Part shown: positions 1 to 10,000 of the stretch, one piece after another | How positions within the stretch are numbered: position 1 is the first letter of the stretch | Layout: each line of letters starts with the position of its first letter | Assembly (NCBI GenBank): GCA_900073065.1 | Contig: FJOG01000023.1 | Location: forward strand, 314,179 to 378,178 | DNA length: 64,000 nucleotides | Source of the DNA: Phialocephala subalpina | Taxonomy: Eukaryota > Ascomycota > Leotiomycetes > Helotiales > Mollisiaceae | Direction: 5' to 3' | Position numbers and translations under genes: made by a program | The notes under the pieces: model-generated | Told to the model about the DNA's origin: nothing | Databases searched by the model: none | Seen by the model: only the letters and a program-made list of their open reading frames with translations

Positions 1-29
1 TTGACGTTGCGATGCTGATGGTGGATTAG

Positions 30-1299
30 GGGCTTGCTGTCCTCTACTTTATTTCTTCCTCCTCGACCCAACGATTACCTTCGCCAGGGCAGATACTGGG
101 TAACAATGGCATACCTTCGAAAGCTGGTGCAACAGGCACTCCATCGTCTGCATCAGATGGTTCAGCATCGACTGGCGTGACGCCCAATACATCAGGTGCT
201 TTCCCACCTGCGACCGCAGATGGCCCAAAGATGAATGCGACATTCGTCACTTTGGCACGAAATTCAGATATTTGGGAAATTGCTCGGTCGATTCGTCAAG
301 TTGAGGACAGGTTCAACAAGAAATTCCACTACGACTGGGTGTTCCTGAACGACAAGCCCTTCGACGCTACATTTAAGAAAGTTACAACTTCACTCGTATC
401 CGGCACTACACACTATGGAGAGATTCCCAAGGAACATTGGTCGTTCCCCGAACACATTGACCAGGACAAGGCCCGCAAGGTCCGCGAGGATATGGCTCAG
501 CGAAAGATCATCTACGGAGATTCCGTCAGTTACCGTCATATGTGCCGTTTCGAATCAGGTTTCTTCTTCCGTCAACCCTTGATGCTGAATTACGAATGGT
601 ACTGGAGGGTCGAGCCAAGCATTGAGCTTTACTGCGACATCGACTATGATGTTTTCAAATTCATGTCCGACAACAAGAAGAAGTACAGTTTCGTCTTAAG
701 TCTGTACGAATATGTGGAAACAATCCCGACTCTGTGGGACAGCACCAAGAAGTTCATGAAGGCGCATCCGGAACATATCGTTGAGGGCAACTCTATGGGA
801 TTCTTGAGTGATGATGGTGGAGATACGTACAATCACTGCCACATGGTAAGTTTTGAAGGGGTTGTGGAGCCTAACGGAGTACTGACGACATCTAGTGGTC
901 CAATTTCGAAGTCGGGAACTTGAACTGGCTTCGATCGCAAGCATACATCGACTACTTCGAGTCTCTTGACCAGGATGGAGGATTCTTCTACGAACGTTGG
1001 GGCGATGCTCCGGTACACTCGATCGCTGCCGGTCTCCTCCTGAAGAAGGAAGAAATTCACTTCTTTAACGATATTGCATACTACCACGTTCCATTCACCC
1101 ATTGTCCGACTGGCGAGAAGACGAGACTGGATCTGAAGTGTCACTGCAATCCAAAGGACAACTTTGACTGGAAGGGATATTCATGTAAGTTGGGACATAC
1201 TGCATGAAAATACTGGCTCTAACGTTTCCAGGTACCTCTCGATTCTTCGAGATCAACGGCATGGAGAAGCCGGAGGGATATGAGAACCAACAAGATTAA
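30..1299 (+). CDS. Alpha-1,2-mannosyltransferase, GT15 (KTR/MNT) family, 5' end missing
   Basis: This is a Golgi type II membrane enzyme that transfers mannose from GDP-mannose to O- and N-glycans. Coding exons visible are 30-845, 896-1184 and 1232-1299. The first visible exon follows an apparent acceptor ending in TAG at 27-29, so the start codon and cytoplasmic tail lie upstream of the window. The exon opens with a hydrophobic stretch (LAVLYF) that may be the end of the membrane anchor, then a Ser/Thr/Pro/Gly-rich stem, then the catalytic domain. Diagnostic GT15 features are [17 protein letters not shown], which contains the DxD-like metal site, HCHMWSNFE across intron 1, and the C-terminal [12 protein letters not shown] block. 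Both introns are GT-AG and phase-consistent. The family assignment is firm. Which KTR/MNT paralogue it is cannot be told from the 3' part alone. Confidence 0.92.
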
Positions 1300-3366
1300 A
1301 TACGCTACATCGTGTGCATTTTCAGGGGATAGCATTTCTTTTTTTGGGGCGGCTTGAGGATCTAACTTAGCCGGCATGAATAAGGGTTGACGGCGTTGGC
1401 GTGATGAAAATTCGGCCTCATCAAGCTGTTTGTAGATATAGGTTCATGATGGGTATGGCATTGGACAGCTTAGGCCTGGAAATATTTTATTTGCGATGAT
1501 TCATTATCGAAATTGGTTGTGTTTCATACGGCCTGTTCCCATGTTGTCTAGGAGAGTTTATATCCATAGTCACAAGTGTGCGTGCGAATATAAAATGTGA
1601 TGTAGAACACGATTGTTCAGATCAGTTTGAACTTCCTCCTCCAGCTTCATGTTCACTTTGACTTGGCGCGTTTCAAAAATTGGATTTTCTGAGTGTCAGG
1701 CGCGATTTGGGTTTCCAGCTCTGGCCAGTTTTCGAGGTTGAGCAGACATTCATTGATAATACTTCGTAGGGGACCTGGCATCCGAAGTCTCATTTCGAGG
1801 TCAGTCTTTCATATTATGGAGTTCCATTCGCTCGAGTGAGGTCTCATTTGCAACAGAGTCTCAAGTCAGAAAAAAATCTCCTTCAGAGTGCTTGCGCAGC
1901 CCCACTGCTGCATGGAACAATGAGACTTTGACGAGCAGCTTCTTGCTATTAACATGCATTCCAAGAATGTCTCAGTCGCTATGGAATTCCCCACTCAGCA
2001 GTAGGACACGTGAGGCAGATCCAGATTCCTGGCCAACATCAAAAGAAACAGCATCTACCAAAATTCTCAGACACGTCATAGAATCTTCAACAAACCCGTT
2101 CACCTCAGAATGTGTCCCTATCCAAATCTCACTTGAGCAGGAACACAAACCTCGAGATGTCGGTATACGAGAGAGAATGGTCGCCAGAACCCATTCTCAT
2201 AACCGTACCCACCACACTTGCACAAGCTAGCTCTGATGCCTCCTCGTATTTCCTCTCCACCCTCTCCCCCCTTTCAAACTTCCAGAATACGAATATAATA
2301 AGATCACTAGGAAACTTATTACGTACCTCGAAGCAGCAAGAAAGAATGCTTCTATCGATACCAGAAACGTTATCTTGAAAGCTTGTAAGATTTACGATTA
2401 CAGACGATCAAGTCATTACTGGAATACGATCAACGACTTTTACAGCGACGTTCAGAGATGTGATAGAAGAGGAGGCAATAGTGGTGGAAGTTGGAGGATG
2501 GGGAGAGGGGGAGCATGAAAATGATATAAGTGAGGGGCACATTTGACGATAAGGTTGTTTGTTGGGCCTGGTTGTGGAACGCCCGGTCGAGGGGTAGTGG
2601 GGAGATGAAGAAGAAGGGATGGGATGAAAGTTGGGAGAGAAAGGGTTGACAGACGCGTGTACAAGACCAACGAGAAAATAGCTCAGGGAGGAGTTAATGG
2701 GGGACGAGCTGTCTGGAATTATCTCTTCTCGGCGGTATCTGAGCATCGCGTAAGAGGAGTGTGGGAGGATGCTCCTTGACGGAGTTCTGCTTCAACAAAA
2801 GTATGGAGCTGAAATATACACGCGGACTTACTTCCTGTAAGGAAGACAATGGGGAAGTATATATACTAAAACATACATTAGTCGTCCTTTGGTGAGCCTT
2901 GACTTCAAAGAGTCTCGAAGCTATGGTTCTGAGCAATGTGGGGTACTATTAGCAGTGACCCGCCCGAGAACCAGACATTTCCCGAGCGAGGCGCCTGGAG
3001 AGAAAGAACTAAAGAGGAGCCTCCCATGAAATTGAGTCTTCAAAACAGAGGAAACCCAAAGAGAGGACTCCTCAAAAGAGAGACAATCCCTCCTGTCGCT
3101 CGATGGCTTTTGGACGGTATGAAGGTAGTTTTAGGAGAGAGCTCCAGGTAGAGATAGGGACTTTGAGAGTGTGGCCACCGATACAATCCGCCATGATGGT
3201 CTATTGTCGCCGTGCTTTATCCATAGCGTTTCGTAGTATACAATACTATACATCAACACATAAATGTTTCCCGTGACGCTGCCAGTGCAAGGTTACACCA
3301 ACTCTATCACACTCTAGTCGTAGCTTCAGCATTTTCGACTCGAATGTTTCCCTAATCGTTGCAGGT
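1300..3366. other. Gene-poor spacer with weak coding remnant
   Basis: About 2 kb between the mannosyltransferase and uS12m. No protein I recognise is present. At 2157-2518 two overlapping plus-strand frames look gene-like. One begins MSVYEREWSPEPILIT at 2157. The second, in another frame, contains EYEYNKITRKLITYLEAA followed by about 50 residues ending at 2518. No canonical intron joins the two frames in phase, so this may be a frame-broken relic or chance. 2470-2650 is purine-rich on the plus strand. Confidence 0.4.
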
Positions 3367-4010
3367 TTATGCTGCCGCTGCCTTGGGCTTCTTCGTTCCG
3401 TATTTCGATCGACTCGTAGCTCTGTTTCCTACACCACCCTGCAAGTAACTAGAATCAGCATCCGTTGCAAATATCCTCTCACTGTATTCCCAATCCCCCA
3501 GTCGATTGAAGACTCACCAAATCCATAGCCCCTCTAACCAAATGATATCTCACACCAGGACAATCCTGACTCCTCCCTCCTCTGACAAGCACAACAGAAT
3601 GCTGCTGCACATTATGTCCTTCCCCTGGAATATAACAAGTGACCACTCTCCCCGTGCTTAACCTCACTCTTGCCGTCTTTCGTTCTGCGGAATTGGGCTT
3701 CTTGGGTTTCGTGATTCCGACCTTGAGGCACACGCCTTTGAGTTCTGGGGCATTGACATCTCGCAGAGCTGGGGAGACAGCTTTTCGTGCGCGTTGTTGC
3801 TTACGGCATCCCTGTTCAACTGGTAAGTAGGGAACATGCAAAAGAGGGTAGCAGTAGGACCTTCGCGACTTGGTTATAGGTCGCAGATGGCGTGGGCGTC
3901 GAGGAGAAATTGCGCTTCAGCGGGGGAGCTATGGTTGGCTTGGAACTCGTGAATGAGACCGGCATCCGCACGGATGGCATGAGAAATCGGCGGAGCATTG
4001 AGACAGCCAT
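3367..4010 (-). CDS. MRPS12: Mitochondrial small ribosomal subunit protein uS12m
   Basis: Component of the decoding centre of the mitochondrial ribosome. Exons on the minus strand are 3861-4010, 3518-3811 and 3367-3438, giving about 171 residues. The N-terminal ~45 residues are rich in Arg/Ser/Met and lack acidic residues, as expected of a mitochondrial presequence. The mature part begins near ATYNQV and continues after intron 1 as [10 protein letters not shown]. The universal S12 signatures [17 protein letters not shown] and [20 protein letters not shown] are intact. The C-terminal exon supplies the lysine-rich tail ending KKPKAAAA. Intron 1 needs a weak donor (GTCCTA) and the second of two possible acceptors, chosen because only that joins NQVAK to GCRKQ as in the family. 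The ATG at 4010 is the first in frame; MLRRF five codons in is an alternative start. Confidence 0.93.
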
Positions 4011-4324
4011 GGTTGTTGAAGTCGTCGTCGCTGTCCGAGCCTCCTAAATTTAACGTTGCGAGATCTGCTCGATTTTTGGCGTTGACCAGGGTCATGTGAC
4101 GGTAGCTTTTACTATGTCCGAAACTTGGTGAAAATTGAGATAAATCCCTTCCTGTATGTGTAGTAGTGTTTTAATATAGTTTTTAAGGAGATTTCCATAG
4201 TATCCAGCGTTGTGAGAGCAGGCAAAGGGGCAAAGTCATGTGATTCTATAGCTTCATAACGACGACATCACATCCCGACTTCCAAGTCCCCTTCAATCCC
4301 AACAATGGTATCTCACTATGCCCA

Positions 4325-4732
4325 ATGGCAGCAATTCATCGCATCCTCATCAAAACTCACCACATGACATCGCGTAAAAAGATATCGGCGATCACAAAAG
4401 CAGCAAAACGACTCTCATGTTCCGTTGTCCTCAAAACCGGTTCTCCACCAGGAATCATGCTGGCTGAAGGAGAGGAGGAAGAGGCGGGGGCGTGGTTAGA
4501 AGTGGTCAGAGTACGTCTCTCTGGATATTATGATGCATAAAGACTAATACTAGGATAGAAATTGCGATACAAAGATTACCGGCTCGTGAAGAGAGAAGCG
4601 ATTCCAAAACGTGGGCTCAGTGTTGAGCCTGGGAATTTCGTCGAAACAACGGCTTTGAAGGAGCTCAGAGAGTTCCTGAGCAAGGATGAAGAGCTGTATA
4701 AGTGGTGGGGTCTTCATATGAAGCATAGTTGA
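4325..4732 (+). CDS. Small protein with Prp3_C/DUF1115 (RWDD2-type C-terminal) domain
   Basis: Exons 4325-4510 and 4559-4732 join in phase 0 and encode about 119 residues. The product starts with the ILIKTHHMTSRKK motif and has PPGIMLAEGEEEEAGAWLEVVR followed by KLRYKDY. This matches the layout of the Prp3_C/DUF1115 domain, in which a conserved His-His-Ile/Met and a PGI-x-x-x-EG segment precede an alpha-beta fold. The domain occurs at the C terminus of RWD-domain proteins and of splicing factor Prp3. Here the RWD half is missing: the frame is closed upstream at about 4240 and there is no clear upstream exon. The intron uses donor GTACGT and the second acceptor (GATAG at 4554-4558), because the first gives the wrong frame. 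Function is unknown. It could be a genuine short form or the end of a truncated gene. Confidence 0.6.
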
Positions 4733-5170
4733 GATGTACAGCATAGGGCATCTGGCGTTTTCAATGTCCCAGCTTTGCCTGAACATCCCCGGCGATGTCT
4801 GTGAGGGGTATCATGACGCTCTACTTAATGCAAGGGGCTCGCCCAGCCCAGTCTCGCCCATTGTCCCGTCGAGGCTGGGACATTGGAAACGCTCAGAGTC
4901 ATCACACGTCGGAGGTATGTTGAATTCCATGTTAACTAAGAAGTTTATTGCTGAAGTATGAGAAGTATAAAATCTTGCATATTGAATGTCACTGAGAGTG
5001 CGGAATATTCAGGATTCGCAAATTCTCCATGCTGAAATACCATGCTAAGAAGTCCATCGCTGTGGCCCGAAGTATGAGAAGTCTGAAAATTTGCATTTGG
5101 GATGTCCTTGAGGGTGTGGAACATTCAAAAATCGCAACCAGTACACGACCCCATCAATACTAGTCATCCC
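4733..5170. other. Spacer with two diverged direct repeat units
   Basis: No gene recognised. It contains the repeat pair listed at 4928-5022 and 5041-5138. Confidence 0.5.
4928..5138 (+). repeat. Diverged tandem repeat, two ~95-nt units
   Basis: Unit 1 spans 4928-5022 and unit 2 5041-5138, with an offset of about 113 nt. Both run CATG..CTAAGAAG, GAAGTATGAGAAGT, TTGCAT, ATGTC..TGAG..TG..GAA.ATTCA and end in ATCGCA or TTCGCA. Most differences are C/T or G/A transitions (for example GTTTATTG against GTCCATCG, and CAGGATTCG against CAAAAATCG). Confidence 0.6.
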
Positions 5171-6204
5171 TCATTCAGCTCCTTCGCATCGTCCGAGTTT
5201 GCCAGACAGCAAGTACATCTGTAAGGGCAGGAACCGTTGGAGCTTGAGTCGTTCGTTAGAATCCTCCTCCCCATCACCCGAGTCTCCTGATAGACGGCAA
5301 TTGCATTTGTCAGGGCAGGATCTGTCATCATCGTCCCAGAGATGAGTCCGATACTTCTGGTATGGTCGCCACATGATCTTCGAGGCTATCTTCAAGCTGC
5401 TCCATTTATCGATCATCTCGGAACCATGTCGTCACGGGCAGGATGGAACTCCTCGAGTTGCCGCTTCATAGTTGTTCTGAAGATTTCGGCTTGGTCGGCG
5501 TATTCCTATAGTCGAAATACCTCATGCCATCTTAGTTTACCGTCGATGACTGCGAGCCGAGCATGATGATTGAGAACTAGGTAGCGGATTTATGCAATAT
5601 CGGACAGTAGTCCCAAAGCTTGCAGCAATCATCTTCGTAGTGTGACCTCGCGCAAGTCGTTCAGTTCAGAGAGAGGAGCAGGGATCTGATTCGCCGAAGC
5701 TGTTCGTGCTTCAAACGCGACGTACTGGACTGCTGTTCCTAGCTCAACCAGACGACGTAAGAATGGGCCCAAAGTTGTGGCCACTCGGCATCCTTGATGT
5801 CTGTCTCTAAAGCGGGATAGGTGGCAGGAGGCGAAGTGTAGGGTATCCCGCTCGAATTTGGTTCTGGCACGGAATGGAGGGATTGCAGGATTGCAGGATT
5901 GTCCGTTCCTTGGGCAGACTCCGAGTGGGCTCCGCTGCTCTCTTCGGAAGGACCGACGTTCTCGAATTCCACCAGCGGATATTTTCCCGAGAGCGTAAGC
6001 CCGGGATTCCTGGTTGGTTTGAAAGACTTCCGTGCGCGCCGGAACCCGAGCGAAAGTGAAGTATTGGATGGTGTCTTCCGCCCAGCGGATATCAACCACC
6101 AGCGGAGCGGGCAAATGGTAATCCCAGATCTGATGTCGGAGCTTGAGAGGGAGTTTCGGAAAGAGGGTGAATGCGGGAGCGCTGTCCGGAGAGGGTTCAG
6201 ACAT
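5171..6204 (-). pseudogene. 2EXR-domain (F-box-like) protein, decayed
   Basis: The ATG at 6204 starts MSEPSPDSAPAFTLFPKLP, followed by LKLRHQIWDYHLPAPLVVDIRW and a TNQESR..AL segment. This is the layout of the 2EXR family (LFPKLPxELRxxIWxxxLP..., then N-x-ESR, then FERDTLHF), a family strongly expanded in Helotiales. The frame is broken. The likely YPLVEFEN segment lies in one frame and KFERDTLHF in another. After LREVTLRR the reading hits stops at about 5629, 5580 and 5510, yet family-like sequence continues (YADQAEIFRTTMKRQLEEF), then shifts frame again into KWSSLKIASKIMWRPYQKY. No simple intron set repairs all of these, so I call it a pseudogene. The role of 2EXR proteins is unknown. Confidence 0.6.
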
Positions 6205-6279
6205 CTTGGGAGGAGTGGTAGATGGAGCGCGGGATCGCGGAATCTCGGAATCCCGGAAAGGTAAAAGAAGAAAAGGCAA

Positions 6280-7081
6280 GGGGGCTGAGAGTGGTAAAAT
6301 GTGATTATGTAGTGTTTGGTACTTGGTAACTTACGGTCGGTGGGAGAATGTTGGCTTTGTTTGGAGTGTATAGTGGACGGAGCGGAACGGAAATATATCA
6401 AGGTAAAGATATCTAATACTAAAGCGGAAGGATTCAAATGTATAATGTTCAACAATTATTGAGTAATTATAACTATGAGAATATCTGGAGTAATTAAAGG
6501 GAGGGCCGGGAATAAAACTATTTGATATTAAAGGTGAAGTTTTCAACTTTATAATATTCGTTATCTTCTGGGTTACTATGGCTATTGAAATGTCGAAAAT
6601 TAGTAAATTTGAAATTTGAAAGGATAATTATTTGCAACTCTCCAATATTAGATATTACCCGCTCATAGTTGTATGTTTCAAGGCAAGTTGAAAGTCCCAT
6701 GGGCTCTGGGACATTGAAGATGAATCGAACACACTACTTGGAGATCTTGGCGACTTGAGAAATATAGTCAAGTCTCGAGCAGCAGCTCAGTGTGGGAAAG
6801 CAAAATTGTCACCAGAGTCGGAAAGCAAGTCGAGCAAAGCAGATGTTGAAGAAGATGTCTATCATTAGCATCTTCCTGATCTATGTCTGATATGTATGAT
6901 ACAACCGTTTTTATGCTCAGCCGTGCACAGCCATGTGCAAATGTAAATCCCAATCCCCGGGAGATGCGCCACCCACCCTCTGGGTCAAGCACAGAAGACG
7001 CCATTGAGAAAAATAATACAGGGGTTTCTCCGTTGCAAAAGATCCTCCCAAACGCCAGCCGTCCAGATACCCACCTCCCCA
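6280..7081. other. AT-rich spacer
   Basis: 6300-6680 is strikingly AT-rich compared with its neighbours and has no plausible coding frame. The open frames there are composed of low-complexity Tyr/Asn/Ile/Ser codons. 6760-7081 is the 3' flank of the SCC2 gene. Confidence 0.5.
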
Positions 7082-10000
7082 TTACCAGTCACCTCCTTCA
7101 TCATCACTCTTCTCAACGCCCTGCTTCTTTCCTAGCCCCTTTGGTCTTCCTCGTGGTCGAGGACCAGTCGAGGACGACCGTGCTCTCTTCTTTCGACCGC
7201 CAGGGGTATCGGATCCCTTTCTCTTTCTTCCTCTACCGCTTCCCGGAGGGGCAGGAGTACTTGCGGCACCGTTTTCTTCATTATCACTCGGGGTGCTAAG
7301 TCTCGTCTGCTCTGCATCTTCCTCGCCGTCAGCAGCAATCTTGAACTCTTGATCGACGCTCAACAGCTCAACGAATGCGCGACACTGGTTCATCATGCTA
7401 ACTTCGGTTTCCATGGATCTCATGATCGGGCCGATTTGGTCCCAGTATTTGTCGCCATTGACACCTTGTGCTTTGACTGGTGCTCTGTTCAGATCCTTGG
7501 CGGCGCCTTTGTTCTTTCCTTCTTGTCGATTCGACTTTATTCCATATTGTCGTCGCAGGTAGGTGCGAGTCTCCCATAGACAGGATAACAACATAGATGA
7601 TGCTGTAAGAAGTTTGAGGCGCAATGGATCGATGGTAGGCTGGATAGGCTGCGATTGGCCATTCTCGTCGATCTGAGATGGTTGCTTCAGGCTCACATGG
7701 AACAGCTCCGTCTCGATTGCATGCGCAATGCTGGTGCCCATTGCTGCAACTACTTTCTCCATAGCATTGATTGCCGAAAGCAGCTCATCCATTGTCGCAT
7801 ACTCGAAGAAGGCCATGTTCTCGATGATGAATTGCGAAAAATCAAGATGGTGACCAACCTCACCGATATCTATCTTTGCGGGATCAAACTCGATGCGTGC
7901 GCACAAGTTGTCGTAGAATCTCTTGCGATTCTTAACCTTGCTGATCTTCATCACTTCCATCATCATAGCCAGCTTTGATGCAAACGGATTCAGGGTCGCA
8001 CCGTGAGTATCATGAACAACGTCTCGCTGATACTCATACGCCAGGTGCACAGCTCGCATATATTCCTTTTCAAGAATGGTCTCGTGCTTTTCGTGGAGTG
8101 CTTTGTGCTCCTTGAACGCGAGGTCGGCAATCTTAGAGGTCGTTGAAGTCTCGAGAGCAATCAACGATGAGCCTGTCTCCTTTGGATGGACCAAGCCTTG
8201 TCGAGCGATGCTGGCGACAACTTCGGTGGCAAGTAGGCCTTCTTCATCCTGGCGAGAAAGAGCGACCTGAATAATGTGATTCAAGAATCTTTGGGCAATG
8301 CCGAGGGCCACTCCGTCGCCTTGACCGCCGCCCATGACTCCGAGCTTGGCAGCAGATTCAGCAGCTGCACTTGGTGCACCATCCTTTCCCACTTCGGAAC
8401 GCTTCTCTTCAAGCGTGAGGAAATCCTTAAATGCTCGCATGATTATGGTCTCCAAAGAGGAGTCCTCTTCCTCGAATACGTGCAGGAAGGTGGTGTAAAT
8501 ATTTGCCGACGCGAAATTCTTTGGCCACGATTGACAGACCATTCCGATTGCATCCAAGGCAGCTCTCCTAACTTCCAATGGTTGTGATGGCAACGTAAAC
8601 GGAGCAAATGTATCTGCCATCAATTTGGACACAGAAGCGTCCTTCGAATCTTTCTTCGAGAACGAGTTGGGGAAATGTTGCTTAAATGCATCGATTTGAG
8701 GGTCAAGATTGCAATGTTTGCCGCACATTCCGGTGATCAGTAGAATCTTGGTCAGCTTCTTGACTGTAATCTCGTCCAAATTAGCGCCCTTCATCTTCTG
8801 AATCTGGCTTAAGCTAGACAAAACCAATCTGGTGAGATGTTGAAAGTCGCCAAGAGTTTCACTGATGATCCAGACACAAGCAATTACATCATCCAGGATG
8901 GTCTTTCCTAGACGTGAAACGGCGGGAATGAGTGCTTTTCTGACTTCGATGAGGAAGGTGTTATGGACCTTGGGCAGCACAGGTAGCACGTGGCGGAAGA
9001 TCACGACCACCGAGCGATAAATTGCTAGGTCGTCGCCTGCTCCAACATTCTTGATGTAAGGCTCCAAAAGTTGGATTTGTTCGGCAGTGAAGAGTTGAGG
9101 ATTGGATTTGGCGAAGATGGTAAGAATTTGCAGCGCATCACGAGCTGATGGTGCGTCGTCACCCTCTCCAGCGGTATTATCGATGATGGTCTCAAACATC
9201 GTAGCCACCAGAGCTTTGCAGACTTTGAAGTTTGCTGCTGTGTGCTTGGCTTCAGTTGAAAGCATGTTTTGCAAGACCTTGTCGAGCACAGTAGCAACGC
9301 CACTGCTACGCTGAACGGTCTTGACCATGAGAGCAACATGATCTGCCATGGCGAGCTTGAATTGCGTGGATTGGTTGCCTGATGAAGTGGATTGATAGAA
9401 TGGAGACATCCACACTTCTTCGATTGTTTGGCGTGCTAGCTCTTGAACACCCTCATCCAGATCTGTCACTCGATGCAACAACGAGTCGGCAATCTGGCTT
9501 CGGACCTCGCGGTTCGAGTTTCTGAGGTATATATCCTTCGAGAGTTTCATGGCACGCTTGCGAACACCAACGCCGGTGTCGTTCACACGCTGCAATATGC
9601 TTGGGATCATCTCCTCTTCAAGCGCAGGACGTACAGCAATGCATTTGCCAATGAGACCCAGCGCAGAATCACGGACCTGAACGGAAGAATCATTGGCACA
9701 TCTCATGATGAGAAGCTTGACGTTTCTTTCCGTGTCAATGATAGTAGGATCAGTGTCCAGGACCTGGTTGACGCTCTTCAAGCTCTTGCTACGAACAGTT
9801 GCTTGGTCGCTAGTCATTGATCCCAATAGAATTGTAAGGACTCGTCCGAAAGAGGCACAAAAGGCCGAGTGAAGTAGCGTCAATGAGTATGCAAGTCGAG
9901 CATGTGGCGGGCTGACTGAGTCGAAGCTGTATTCTGTGGCGAGCCATCTCCTATCGTTGATCATCATACGAAGCCGGTATGCCAGGCGGCCATACTCCTT

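Noticed and set aside
2408..2936. Overlapping minus-strand open frames rich in Pro/Ser
   Set aside because: They reflect the purine-rich plus strand; no start context or homology that I can see.
7132..7338. Short minus-strand frame within the SCC2 3' end
   Set aside because: Alternate-frame shadow of the Arg/Lys-rich SCC2 C terminus.
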